From assembly GCA_014190155.1 (NCBI GenBank), contig BJFY01000003.1, forward strand, positions 62,001 to 126,000: 64,000 nt of DNA, given 5' to 3'. Below, piece after piece: positions 39,057-50,353 of the stretch (position 1 is the stretch's first letter; each line of letters starts with the position of its first letter). The translations under genes were made by a program, and so were the position numbers. Under the pieces are notes generated by a model, which did not search any database, was not told the DNA's origin, and worked only from the letters and a program-made list of their open reading frames with translations. Source of the DNA: Actinomycetes bacterium. Lineage in GTDB: Bacteria > Actinomycetota > Actinomycetes > Nanopelagicales > Nanopelagicaceae.

Positions 39057-40161
39057 GATTTAAAACGACTTCTACCCGCTGGAATTCCTTGATATCGGAG
39101 TAGCCACATGTGGCCATACCGCGACGTAACGCTCCGAATAAATTCATAGAACCATCAGCGCTATGCGAAGGTCCAAGCAGAATTTCAATAAGTTTTCCTT
39201 CGGTACCAACATGTACTCGAGTTCCTCTAGGCAATTCATGATGAGTTGCTTCCGAACCCCAATGCCAACCGCGCCCCGGAGCTTCTTCCGCTTTTGCAAG
39301 GGGTGATCCCATCATTACGGCATCGGCACCACATGCAATTGCTTTTGCAATGTCACCACTTTTGCCTACGGAACCATCTGCAATTACATGCACATAGCGA
39401 CCGCCAGATTCATCTAAATATTCGCGACGAGCGCTAGCAACTTCCGCAACAGCAGAAGCCATCGGTACTGAAATTCCAAGTACTTGGCGCGTAGTGTGTG
39501 CAGCGCCACCACCAAAACCAACTAATACACCAGCTGCACCTGCGCGCATTAAATGCATGGCACCGGATGCGGTTGCGCAACCACCAACAATTACTGGAAC
39601 ATCAAGCTCGTAAATAAATTTCTTTAAATTTAACGGTTCAGTTTTTTCAGAGACATGTTCTGCGCTAACTGTGGTTCCGCGAATTACGAAAATATCTACC
39701 CCTGCATCCACAACTGCTTTATGAAATTCTGCAGTTCGAGCTGGTGAAAGTGCAGCTGCCACAGTTACACCTGCCGCGCGAATTTCTGCGATTCGCGCTT
39801 TGATCAACTCTGGCCGAATTGGGGCTTGGTAAATTTCTTGCATTCTTCGAGTTGCTTGATCGTTAGGAAGTGATGAAATTTCACCTAACGGAATAATTGG
39901 ATTTTCATAACGAGTCCAAAGTCCTTCTAAGTTAAGAACGCCAATCCCACCCAATTTTCCAATCGCAATTGCGGTTTCTGGCGAAACTACAGAATCCATG
40001 GGAGCTGCCAACATCGGAAGCGCTAATTTATAAGCATCAATTTGCCAAGAAATTGAAACCTCATCAGGTTCGCGAGTTCGACGCGATGGCACAATTGAGA
40101 TGTCATCAAAAGAATATGCAGTTCTAGCGCGCTTTCCTGGGGCAATTTCAATGTCGGCCAT
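39049..40161 (-). CDS. guaB3: GuaB3-type IMP dehydrogenase family protein
   Basis: A 370-residue TIM-barrel protein of the GuaB3 group found in actinobacteria and cyanobacteria. It has [54 protein letters not shown] in place of the normal IMPDH Cys loop, [18 protein letters not shown] and the end [18 protein letters not shown]. The exact reaction in this group is less settled than for GuaB. It is encoded between guaB (14 bases upstream) and guaA, the usual actinobacterial order. Confidence 0.93.
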   Translation of the reverse strand: MADIEIAPGKRARTAYSFDDISIVPSRRTREPDEVSISWQIDAYKLALPMLAAPMDSVVSPETAIAIGKLGGIGVLNLEGLWTRYENPIIPLGEISSLPNDQATRRMQEIYQAPIRPELIKARIAEIRAAGVTVAAALSPARTAEFHKAVVDAGVDIFVIRGTTVSAEHVSEKTEPLNLKKFIYELDVPVIVGGCATASGAMHLMRAGAAGVLVGFGGGAAHTTRQVLGISVPMASAVAEVASARREYLDESGGRYVHVIADGSVGKSGDIAKAIACGADAVMMGSPLAKAEEAPGRGWHWGSEATHHELPRGTRVHVGTEGKLIEILLGPSHSADGSMNLFGALRRGMATCGYSDIKEFQRVEVVLNRG

Positions 40162-40175
40162 AGTTAACTCCCCTG

Positions 40176-41312
<1,137 letters not shown>

Positions 41313-41321
41313 TCGGTGGTT

Positions 41322-42224
41322 TTAAGCGCCGATTGCCCGCGTAATTTCCATGCAAGCTTGATCTAAATCGGTTACAAATATAGCAACCTTACAATTTTCA
41401 ACTTTCCAGCCGGGTCCGCCAAGAAGAATTCGAGGTGCCGGGCGAATTTTAGGAAGCGCAGAAACTATTTCATGGTCACCGTTTTTTGCCAATGTCGCCC
41501 ATAAGAAAACTGCAGGGGGTGCAGATCGCTGCACCACCGCAGTTAGTGCAGATATTGGGGTGCGTGCACCAAGAAAATTAACTTCAATACTTCGTTCGGC
41601 TAACGCGGCAGCTAACGCATGTAGTGGCAATGTATGTAACTCCTCACCAGCGCAAGCTAAAAGCACTGGTCGCGTATTTATCGGCTTTGAAATTTTAACC
41701 TTGCTATCGCGCAAGATATCTTGCAAGACTTCGCTGAGCATATGCTCGACTTCAATATCGTCTTTGCCAATTTCCCAATTTTTTCCGATTTGAACTAATA
41801 CCGGGGTAATCAATTCGCGCCAAGTTGTGGTGACGCCATGTTTTTTAATTTGCTTAGAAAGCACCTCTTTTACCAGCGCACAATCGAGCGCGGTTGCAGC
41901 GCGAACTAGGGTTTCAATTAGCGCTGCAGGGTTAGCAATTTCTTTTGCATAATTAGGTTTAACTAATTTTGCCGAGCGCTGATTCACTTTTAGCGCTAAC
42001 GCTTTTACTGCAGCTTCAGCTGGCGCAACCCCAGTAGTAATTAGTTTGCGCATCAAAATCAGGCGAGCAAGATCTAACTCAGCATAACGGCGGTGAGTAC
42101 CGTTGCTGTGGCGGTTCGGGCCTAGCCCATAGCGACGATCCCAGGTCCGCAAAGTTGCGGGCGCAACCCCGATCTGACGAGCCACGGCGGCGACCGTGTA
42201 ATACTCCGCTTTATCGGTCGCCAT
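41322..42224 (-). CDS. MerR-family regulator with cobalamin-binding domain (CarH/LitR-like)
   Basis: A 300-residue transcription factor. Residues 5-75 are a MerR-type winged HTH (YTVAAVARQIGVAPATLRTW, DRRYGLGPNR, HRRYAELDLARLI). After a linker comes a helical B12-cap with WEIGKDDIEVEH, which is the W-x9-EH pattern that marks adenosylcobalamin photoreceptors of the CarH type. A Rossmann B12 domain follows, with ELHTLP in place of the canonical ExHxxG, keeping the cobalt-ligating His. I start at ATG 42224, with GAGAG nine bases upstream; a GTG at 42269 would add 15 residues. It is divergent from the WhiB gene and shares a promoter region holding 11-bp direct repeats. Light response is inference. 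Confidence 0.88.
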   Translation of the reverse strand: MATDKAEYYTVAAVARQIGVAPATLRTWDRRYGLGPNRHSNGTHRRYAELDLARLILMRKLITTGVAPAEAAVKALALKVNQRSAKLVKPNYAKEIANPAALIETLVRAATALDCALVKEVLSKQIKKHGVTTTWRELITPVLVQIGKNWEIGKDDIEVEHMLSEVLQDILRDSKVKISKPINTRPVLLACAGEELHTLPLHALAAALAERSIEVNFLGARTPISALTAVVQRSAPPAVFLWATLAKNGDHEIVSALPKIRPAPRILLGGPGWKVENCKVAIFVTDLDQACMEITRAIGA

Positions 42225-42260
42225 CTGCCAATACTCTCGCTTTGAGAGCAATCTCACCAC

Positions 42261-42295
42261 TTGAAACACGTCAAAAGTAGGTCAAAGACTTGAAC
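42261..42295. promoter_or_regulatory. Putative operator: 11-bp direct repeats in merR/whiB divergent region
   Basis: GTCAAA occurs at 42270-42275 and again at 42281-42286, exactly 11 bp apart, with a weaker third match (GAACAA) at 42292. Half-sites TTGA (42261-42264) and TTGA (42290-42293) flank them, giving TTGA-6-TCAA and TCAA-4-TTGA inverted pairs. The second repeat touches the -35 hexamer of the WhiB gene. CarH proteins bind consecutive 11-bp direct repeats, so this is a plausible operator. Confidence 0.5.
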
Positions 42296-42318
42296 AACCT
42301 GTGGCGCGGTTGTACATT
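42290..42318 (+). promoter_or_regulatory. WhiB gene promoter, leaderless
   Basis: TTGAAC (42290-42295), a 17-bp spacer and TACATT (42313-42318) form a good housekeeping-type promoter. The ATG follows after exactly 7 bases, so transcription should begin at the start codon. Confidence 0.7.
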
Positions 42319-42325
42319 CTTACTT

Positions 42326-42628
42326 ATGTCTGAACTATCTCGCTTACCGAAACCGGTTGCCGACTCTTGGGAGTGGCAGTATCAAGGCGCCTGTCGAGAT
42401 CTGCCGGCCGAGATGTTCTTCCATCCAGATGGCGAACGCGGTCCCCGGCGCAAAGCGCGCGAAAATGCGGCGAAAGCAGTCTGTGCCAACTGTCCAGTAA
42501 TCGCAGCTTGTCGTGCACATGCACTCGCTGTACAAGAGCCTTATGGCATTTGGGGTGGGCTAACCGAAGATGAGCGGCTGGATATTATAGAACGCACTCC
42601 GGATCGAAAAATCTTCACAGCATCGTAA
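42326..42628 (+). CDS. WhiB-family transcriptional regulator (WhiB3/WhiD class)
   Basis: A 100-residue iron-sulfur protein with four conserved Cys: GACRD, then CANCPVIAAC (C-x2-C-x5-C). These are followed by the G-x-W turn PYGIWGGLTEDER and a basic tail. FFHPDGERG and the location beside groEL and guaB match the WhiB3/WhiD class, regulators that act with the primary sigma factor. I start at ATG 42326, which fits the promoter spacing; the reading frame upstream to 42290 overlaps the promoter and is unlikely to be translated. Downstream lies a strong bidirectional terminator. Confidence 0.94.
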   Translation: MSELSRLPKPVADSWEWQYQGACRDLPAEMFFHPDGERGPRRKARENAAKAVCANCPVIAACRAHALAVQEPYGIWGGLTEDERLDIIERTPDRKIFTAS

Positions 42629-42641
42629 AAAGTTTCAAATA

Positions 42642-42675
42642 AAAAAACCCGAGTGGATATCCACTCGGGTTTTTT
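42642..42675. terminator. Bidirectional terminator between whiB and groEL
   Basis: A perfect 34-base palindrome centred on GGATATCC, with the arms AAAAAACCCGAGT and ACTCGGGTTTTTT. It gives a GC-rich stem followed by six T on either strand, so it ends both the WhiB gene and the convergent groEL. Confidence 0.93.
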
Positions 42676-42694
42676 AACGCCTCAATTATTACAA

Positions 42695-44631
<1,937 letters not shown>

Positions 44632-44701
44632 CGATGTACTCCTTTTATCTCTTTTCTAGGTTTGCCTAGAGAAATTTATGCTCGGCCCGAATTCCTGCCC
44701 T

Positions 44702-44728
44702 TTAGCAGTGTGGACCTGAGAGTGCTAA
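44702..44728. promoter_or_regulatory. CIRCE-type heat-shock operator
   Basis: TTAGCAGTG (44702-44710), nine spacer bases and GAGTGCTAA (44720-44728) match the CIRCE consensus TTAGCACTC-N9-GAGTGCTAA with two changes in the left arm as written. The site covers the predicted transcription start of groES, as expected for repression by HrcA, which is not in the window. Confidence 0.88.
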
Positions 44729-44733
44729 CGCCA

Positions 44734-44762
44734 AATCTATGATGCTTATTCCGTTGGGTCAA
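44734..44762 (-). promoter_or_regulatory. groES-groEL promoter
   Basis: On the - strand TTGACC (44757-44762), a 17-bp spacer and TAGATT (44734-44739) form a strong housekeeping promoter directly upstream of the CIRCE site. The leader to groES is about 95 bases and contains a TCTAGG/CCTAGA hairpin (44655-44670). Confidence 0.8.
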
Positions 44763-44771
44763 TTTGAGGAT

Positions 44772-45809
44772 TTACGCCCAGATCGCACGGCTTACTGGAA
44801 CCGCAGACTCTGCGGCGACCCCGATCTCCGATGGTTTACGCCCAGAACTCATCGCTAGCGAGCCTAAAGCGGCCACCATGGCGCCGTTATCGGTACAGAG
44901 AGCCGGCGGCGGGGTCCTAAGTTCGATCCCATTGGCGGCGCATCGTTCGCCCGCTAACTCGCGGAGCCTGGAATTAGCCGCTACCCCGCCCGCAATTACC
45001 AGAGATTCGATCCCGGTCTCTTTGCATGCCCGAATCGCTTTCATAGTTAAGACATCAACAACTGCTTCTTGGAACGAGGCTGAAATATCCCCGCGCTTTG
45101 CAGTTGGTGTAGCTGCAATATATCTAGCTACCGCAGTTTTTAAACCAGAGAAAGAAAAATCAAATGGATGGGTCAACATTTCCGGCGCTTGCGTTAAACC
45201 GCGTGGGAACAAAATCGCTTTTCGATCACCAGCTTTTGCATCTTCATCAATTAGTGGGCCACCTGGAAAACCTAAACCAAGCACCCGCGCAATTTTATCG
45301 AACGCTTCACCGGCTGCATCATCCATGGTTTGACCAAGTGCAGTTATATCGCCAGTAATATCGGAAACTTTTAATAACGAAGAATGGCCACCGCTAACTA
45401 GTAACGCAATAGTTGGCTGTAATGGTTTGGAATGTGTTAATACATCGACTGCAACATGTGATGCTAAGTGATTCACACCAAATAGCGGTTTATCTAAAGC
45501 AAGCGCTATCGCTGATGCAGCCGATACGCCGACAAGGAGCGCGCCAATTAAACCCGGACCTGCCGTTACCGCAATCCCATCAATATCAGTTAACACAATC
45601 CCGCTATCTTTTATCGCTTGCGCAATTGCGGGTTGGATCGCTTCTAAATGTGCACGAGATGCAACTTCTGGAACTACGCCACCAAACCGGGCATGCTCTT
45701 CCACGCTAGAAGAAATTACATTTGCTAATAGCGTTCGACCGCACACAATTCCGACCGCGGTCTCATCACAAGAAGTTTCAATTCCTAATATCAGCGGCTC
45801 ACTTTTCAT
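44772..45809 (-). CDS. tsaD: tRNA threonylcarbamoyladenosine transferase subunit TsaD
   Basis: A 345-residue ASKHA-fold protein that transfers threonylcarbamoyl to A37 of ANN-decoding tRNAs. It starts [16 protein letters not shown], has the metal-binding [31 protein letters not shown] and [13 protein letters not shown]. TsaB and TsaE, its partners, are encoded just upstream on the same strand. Overlaps rimI by 11 bases. The groES promoter begins just beyond its stop codon. Confidence 0.97.
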   Translation of the reverse strand: MKSEPLILGIETSCDETAVGIVCGRTLLANVISSSVEEHARFGGVVPEVASRAHLEAIQPAIAQAIKDSGIVLTDIDGIAVTAGPGLIGALLVGVSAASAIALALDKPLFGVNHLASHVAVDVLTHSKPLQPTIALLVSGGHSSLLKVSDITGDITALGQTMDDAAGEAFDKIARVLGLGFPGGPLIDEDAKAGDRKAILFPRGLTQAPEMLTHPFDFSFSGLKTAVARYIAATPTAKRGDISASFQEAVVDVLTMKAIRACKETGIESLVIAGGVAANSRLRELAGERCAANGIELRTPPPALCTDNGAMVAALGSLAMSSGRKPSEIGVAAESAVPVSRAIWA

Positions 45810-46254
45810 CTGGCACCACTTTCTTCATGATGATGGCATGAACTCCGGTGCCGTAATAGTGCTTTCGCTCTGAAATTGATTGATATCCAGCAGCTTCATA
45901 AAGTGGTTGCGCTTGGCTATTACCTACCCGCATCTCCAGCATCAGAGATAGCGCGCCGCGATCTATTGCCCAATCTTCTATTTTGCGAAGAAGCTTGTTT
46001 CCAATGCCACGCCGACGATATTTAGGTTCGACAGTTAACGTATGAATATCGGCAACATCTTGAGTAATTGCGATACCCGCGTATCCCACTATCTCTTGCT
46101 CTTCGCATGCAACGATATAGAAACGACTCCGCGGCGCTTGGGCTAACTCCTCTTTAAATTGCGTTAATGACCAAGCATCGTCAGGATAAACCGCGCGCTC
46201 CATTGCTTGGACTGCACCTAAATCAAAGATCACCATCTCGCGATATGTAATCAT
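45799..46254 (-). CDS. rimI: RimI-type N-terminal alanine acetyltransferase
   Basis: A 151-residue GNAT acetyltransferase that by family acetylates ribosomal protein S18 or other protein N-termini. The acetyl-CoA loop [30 protein letters not shown] and ERKHYYGTG are typical of RimI. It lies between tsaB (4-bp overlap) and tsaD, the usual actinobacterial order. Confidence 0.92.
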   Translation of the reverse strand: MITYREMVIFDLGAVQAMERAVYPDDAWSLTQFKEELAQAPRSRFYIVACEEQEIVGYAGIAITQDVADIHTLTVEPKYRRRGIGNKLLRKIEDWAIDRGALSLMLEMRVGNSQAQPLYEAAGYQSISERKHYYGTGVHAIIMKKVVPDEK

Positions 46255-46820
46255 TTGCGCTCGATCGTCGGAACCGCATCTGGGTTACGTAAATACATTG
46301 GTTCGATTAAGTGATTCTTTCTTTCTTCTGAAATCTTTAATAAATCTTTGGGGTGCGGTGAAAGTTCGCTAGTAAACCCATATCCAAATTTTGGCTCACT
46401 ATATTCTGTAAGCGCTTCTGGTTTAGTAACTGATGGTCCAATTGTTCTTACGCCATTTAAGTACTTAGCCCAGTAAATCTCTTTTCGACGCGCATTGGTG
46501 GCCACAATAAATTCATTTTCTGCAATACCGAGCGCAATTGCATCAAGTGTGCAAACTCCTACCCAAGGAATATTTCTTGCGGTTGCAAAAGTCTGCGCAA
46601 AAACAATACCGACTCGAAGTCCCGTGAACGGACCTGGCCCCATTCCGACTACCACTTTCGAAATATTTGGCTCTATTTTTAAACCATCCGAAACTAACTT
46701 CGGGAGCGCTTCACCGTGGGCCATTGCACCATCATGAAAAGCGTAAAAAACTTCAACGCCATCTTTAAAAATTCCTAACGAAGTTCTATCGGTCGCAGTA
46801 TCGATAACTAGAGTGCTCAT
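46251..46820 (-). CDS. tsaB: tRNA threonylcarbamoyladenosine biosynthesis protein TsaB
   Basis: A 189-residue protein related to TsaD but without its active site, acting as TsaD's dimerisation partner. Seen are VIDTATDRTSLGIF, GMGPGPFTGLRVGIVFAQTFA and ATNARRKEIYWAKY. It is shorter than the E. coli type at the C-terminus. The gene overlaps tsaE and rimI by 4 bases each. Confidence 0.94.
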   Translation of the reverse strand: MSTLVIDTATDRTSLGIFKDGVEVFYAFHDGAMAHGEALPKLVSDGLKIEPNISKVVVGMGPGPFTGLRVGIVFAQTFATARNIPWVGVCTLDAIALGIAENEFIVATNARRKEIYWAKYLNGVRTIGPSVTKPEALTEYSEPKFGYGFTSELSPHPKDLLKISEERKNHLIEPMYLRNPDAVPTIERK

Positions 46821-47263
46821 AGATTGATTTCATTCCAGCAATCGCCAAATTTAGAAACTTTGATAGTTCGCGCATCATCGCTTATGCCGTATGCAATATC
46901 GAGAAGTAAATAATCTTCGCCTAACCGAAGTGCTACCTCAGCGCCCCATTCGATAACTGTGACTGCGCTTTCGCGTTGGGTTGCTAAATCGAGATCATCA
47001 AATTCAAATGCGGAGCTCGGGCTTCCAAGCAAGCGATAGGCATCAACATGAATCAATGGAAGTTTGCCGGTATGAACTCTGGAGATTACAAATGTTGGCG
47101 AAGTTACTTGATCGAAACCTAACGCGCTGCCAATTCCTTGAGTTAAGGCGGTCTTGCCGGCACCTAATGGACCCTGTAAAACTATTAAATCACCGGCTCG
47201 CAATTGCGCTCCAAGTGATGCGCCAAATTCGCGCATCGCAGCTGGCGAAGATATCTCAATCAC
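46817..47263 (-). CDS. tsaE: tRNA threonylcarbamoyladenosine biosynthesis ATPase TsaE
   Basis: A 148-residue P-loop ATPase with GPLGAGKTALTQGIGSALG (Walker A), SPTFVISR and IHVDAYRL, supporting the TsaBD complex. The start is GTG 47263. TAACCT lies 6 bases upstream (47270-47275), so the operon tsaE-tsaB-rimI-tsaD may start here with a leaderless message. In many actinobacteria tsaE follows alr closely, whereas here a transporter set lies between them. Confidence 0.93.
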   Translation of the reverse strand: MIEISSPAAMREFGASLGAQLRAGDLIVLQGPLGAGKTALTQGIGSALGFDQVTSPTFVISRVHTGKLPLIHVDAYRLLGSPSSAFEFDDLDLATQRESAVTVIEWGAEVALRLGEDYLLLDIAYGISDDARTIKVSKFGDCWNEINL

Positions 47264-47283
47264 TTGCGAAGGTTACCCAAATA

Positions 47284-47315
47284 GTGAAGGGGCCTAGTTT
47301 CCTAGGCCCCTTCAC
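47284..47315. terminator. Perfect 14-bp stem-loop downstream of the secreted hydrolase gene
   Basis: Bases 47284-47297 pair perfectly with 47302-47315 around a TTTC loop (GAAA in the - strand RNA). There is no T-run after the stem on the - strand, so it is not a classical intrinsic terminator. It may end the transcript by another mechanism or protect the 3' end. Confidence 0.6.
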
Positions 47316-47338
47316 ATGATCGGTTCGATTAAGTTCTT

Positions 47339-49030
47339 TTAACCTTTGTTATAGAACTTAAGTAGTGAAGCTTGGAAGCCTGGGTCGTATGAAAGACCGC
47401 CAGCTTTACGAAGCGTTGTGAGCAATTTTCCGCCTACAACTAGTTGTCCAGTATTAGCAGCTGCATAAGCTAGATCTGCAATTGCTAAGTTCTGAGCAGG
47501 AGTGGTGTTGCAATGGCCTGTGCCATTTGCTCCTGCTGGAGTTGTGTCAGGTGATCCAGCAGCCGTGTACTTTGAGTACTTGGTAGGAGTCTTCTGCCAG
47601 ATACTCATTAACTTACTTGCTGGCTTTACATATGTGCCACCGGCCAAGAATGCAGCTTTAGCTGCAGCGCGTGAAGCAGTTAATTGCTCTGCAGCACGAT
47701 CTGCTAACCATTGCACATGACCTGCTGGGGTCGCATTATCTGCAACCGCAGCTAACGTAATTGTTGGCACATTAATTTTTCCAGTATGTGACATCAATGC
47801 ACGCATTTTGGCAATTGCAGTTGGGTTACCGACAACACGAGGAGCGGCTGGGTTGAGTGGGCTTAAGTAAGCCAACATTCCACTTGCTGCATCAAGGCCA
47901 CTTAGCGCAGAACCATAGGTATAAAGATCGCTACCTAAACGAGCTGCGTAATCAGTCTTTGTGTTATCAAATACTGTGCCACCACTTTGCAATTCGACAT
48001 CATAAGTTGCCATGACGCCCAAAATTGCTGCAGCTGTAATATTTTCTAGAGTTCCAAGCGCTGGTGAGATTGCAGCTGCATAAGAAACATAAGCCGATGC
48101 AGCGGCTGCAGACGATGTTGGATCGCCAGGACCAGTTGAGTTATCAAAGTGCGCACTCTGTGTTGGAACTCCAGACATCACGCCGACTAATACAAGTGCG
48201 GAGCGAGATGGAATTGCCTTTAGAGAAGCTGGCACTGTTGAAGTTGCTGGCCATGCTGGTGCACTTGGGTTTGCCGAAATTGCAGCTTGTAAAGTTCCAG
48301 CGACGGTAAGAACTTTTACGATATCGCCCATTGCTTGCGCATAACCGGCAGCACCAGCCGCATAATTACTGCCTACAATTGTTGGATCGAAGAAAGTCTT
48401 CAAGCCCCATAGAGCATCACCAGCCATAGTTAATGCAGCTTCAACGGATCCAGCTGCCATACAAAGTGGAGCTGCAGCATCAACCAGAGTTGGATACTTT
48501 TCAGCGAGTGCTTGGGTAATGAAACCACCAAGTGATTCGCCCCAAGCAACTACCTTGGTAACTTTTGGAAATTGCTTTTTAATGATTGCAATTAACTCGA
48601 CGTTGGTCTTTAAACCGCTATCGACGTTCCAACCTTGACGAGCAAAACCAGAACCCGCAACTGCATATCCTTTACCTAACATCGAGGTTGCGACCTGAGT
48701 TATCTCGGCCACGGTACGACCAGGTGCTGGTTGTGGAGTGTTAGTTATGACGTAACCACCGACTAGTGGAATTCCAACAGGAATATCAACAAAGTGTCGG
48801 TATCCATGCGAGAAGAGAAATAGGGTTCCAGTAAATTTTGCTGGAACTTGTACAACATATGGTGCACCATCAGATGTTGCGCCTACGCATTGCGTAATTA
48901 CAACTAGGTTGGTACAACTTGGATCTGCGGCATGTGCTGCACTTGGGAGCGCAACCATCGTCATAGTAACTAGCGATGTCGATGCCAAGAAGGCAATGAC
49001 TTTATTTTTCGTGCTCATTAGATTTTTCAT
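47339..49030 (-). CDS. Secreted alpha/beta-hydrolase of unknown substrate
   Basis: A 563-residue exported enzyme. The Sec signal ends near SAAHA-ADPSC. TLFLFSHGYRH gives the oxyanion region, VVAWGESLGGFITQALAEKYP is the nucleophile elbow (G-x-S-x-G), AAVADNATPAGH probably supplies the acid, and NGTGHCNTT near the C-terminus the His. A 200-residue Ala-rich helical insert lies in the middle. I cannot assign a named family or substrate; esterase or amidase activity is plausible. The ATG overlaps the stop of the ABC binding-protein gene (ATGA), so both proteins are made together, hinting that the hydrolase releases the transporter's substrate outside the cell. Confidence 0.78.
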   Translation of the reverse strand: MKNLMSTKNKVIAFLASTSLVTMTMVALPSAAHAADPSCTNLVVITQCVGATSDGAPYVVQVPAKFTGTLFLFSHGYRHFVDIPVGIPLVGGYVITNTPQPAPGRTVAEITQVATSMLGKGYAVAGSGFARQGWNVDSGLKTNVELIAIIKKQFPKVTKVVAWGESLGGFITQALAEKYPTLVDAAAPLCMAAGSVEAALTMAGDALWGLKTFFDPTIVGSNYAAGAAGYAQAMGDIVKVLTVAGTLQAAISANPSAPAWPATSTVPASLKAIPSRSALVLVGVMSGVPTQSAHFDNSTGPGDPTSSAAAASAYVSYAAAISPALGTLENITAAAILGVMATYDVELQSGGTVFDNTKTDYAARLGSDLYTYGSALSGLDAASGMLAYLSPLNPAAPRVVGNPTAIAKMRALMSHTGKINVPTITLAAVADNATPAGHVQWLADRAAEQLTASRAAAKAAFLAGGTYVKPASKLMSIWQKTPTKYSKYTAAGSPDTTPAGANGTGHCNTTPAQNLAIADLAYAAANTGQLVVGGKLLTTLRKAGGLSYDPGFQASLLKFYNKG

Positions 49031-50331
49031 GAGTTACTTGGTAATCCTTTCGCTGGCATTGGCAGACGCTTCTGTTCAGCTTTTACAACTGGACCAGCTG
49101 CTGAATCGGTTGTGTACATGGTGTACTTACCATCTACTGACTTAAGTTCGCCAGCGAGGTTGTACTTACCAAACCAGAATCCAGTTTGGCCAACGTGGCT
49201 TGTTGCTGAGTATGCAAGAGTTGAATATCCAGCAGTTGCAAATGTTGAGCCCTTCTTTTCAATCGCTGCAATTAGCGATTTACGAGTTGGATTTGAGCCA
49301 GCTGCACGAAGTGCTTGCACGACCAAAAGACCTTCGTTCATGCCAACCATTACGTTGTTATCGAAGACTGCGCCAGCGTTATAGGTGGTATTGATTTCAC
49401 GGAACTGTTTTACATATTCATCCGTTAAATCAGATGAATCGGGGGCCCAGGAAACACCAATTGCGCCGTTCATGAGCGCAGTAGCTTGTGGATTATTTAG
49501 CGTTATTTTGATAGTGGTGACATCCGAACCAACTGAACCAAGGATCCATTGTGGTTTGTAACCTCCGGCAGCGGCCACGCCGAGTGCGATTGCATTAGCA
49601 GAACCTACGCCGAATAGCACAACAACTTCACACTTGGCAGCGGCAAATTTTCCGACCCAAGTTTGGCCAGTAGCTGAGCTCTGGGTTCCGGAAACATATT
49701 TAATAGTTTCAGTAAAAGTTAATCCACCAGTTTTGAATCCGGCAGCAGCATCAGCACCAAAGTCATCGTTCTGTAGCAGTACACAAGTTTTTGCAGTTGG
49801 AAGGTTTTCTTTCACATACGTTGCGATGGCTTTTGCTTCCATTACATATGAAGGGAACAATGAGAATGTGGTTGGGAATTTCTTCTTATCTGCAAACCCG
49901 CTATATCCGGTATTTACAAAGAGGCTTGGTACGCCGCGGCTAGCAATCTGTACTTTGCTTGCCACCGCTAAATTATTTGCAGTTCCGAGCGCGCCAACCA
50001 TTGCCATTACTTTATCTTTTAAAATTAATTCGTTGGTTAAATTTATAGCTTGTTGTGGGATGTATTGATCATCTTTAATCACGAGGGTGATCTTGCGACC
50101 ATTCACGCCACCATTGGCATTTACATAGGCGAAATATGCCTTCATGGCTGGCGCAATTTTGCTATATCCAGGTGATGCTGGTCCAGTTAGCGGCAGAGTA
50201 ATTCCTAATTTAATTTCGCTGCTACTTACTCCAACTTCGGCATGTGCCGGAATCGCGGAGATCAGCAGAGCGCTGGTTGCAATGGCCGCGGTTGTGACTA
50301 CACCGAGCCCTTTGCGTTTTGAACCGATCAT
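49027..50331 (-). CDS. livK: Branched-chain amino-acid-type ABC substrate-binding protein, no lipobox
   Basis: A 434-residue type I periplasmic-binding protein (LivK/Leu-Ile-Val family). The N-terminus is a Sec signal ending SAIPAHA-EVG with no Cys, so it is not a predicted lipoprotein, unusual for a monoderm binding protein. Mature features are IKLGITLPLTGPASPG, VNANGGVNGRKITLVIKDDQY, VGALGTANNLAVASKVQ and VLLQNDDFGADAAAGF. The ligand could be amino acids, amides or other small molecules. AAAGGAA precedes the ATG. Translation runs into the secreted hydrolase gene. Confidence 0.93.
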   Translation of the reverse strand: MIGSKRKGLGVVTTAAIATSALLISAIPAHAEVGVSSSEIKLGITLPLTGPASPGYSKIAPAMKAYFAYVNANGGVNGRKITLVIKDDQYIPQQAINLTNELILKDKVMAMVGALGTANNLAVASKVQIASRGVPSLFVNTGYSGFADKKKFPTTFSLFPSYVMEAKAIATYVKENLPTAKTCVLLQNDDFGADAAAGFKTGGLTFTETIKYVSGTQSSATGQTWVGKFAAAKCEVVVLFGVGSANAIALGVAAAGGYKPQWILGSVGSDVTTIKITLNNPQATALMNGAIGVSWAPDSSDLTDEYVKQFREINTTYNAGAVFDNNVMVGMNEGLLVVQALRAAGSNPTRKSLIAAIEKKGSTFATAGYSTLAYSATSHVGQTGFWFGKYNLAGELKSVDGKYTMYTTDSAAGPVVKAEQKRLPMPAKGLPSNS

Positions 50332-50353
50332 GTATTTCCTTTCATCGAGGGGT

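Noticed and set aside
42290-42325. Twelve-residue N-terminal extension of the WhiB protein
   Set aside because: Those bases are the -35/-10 promoter, and the ATG at 42326 has exact leaderless spacing.
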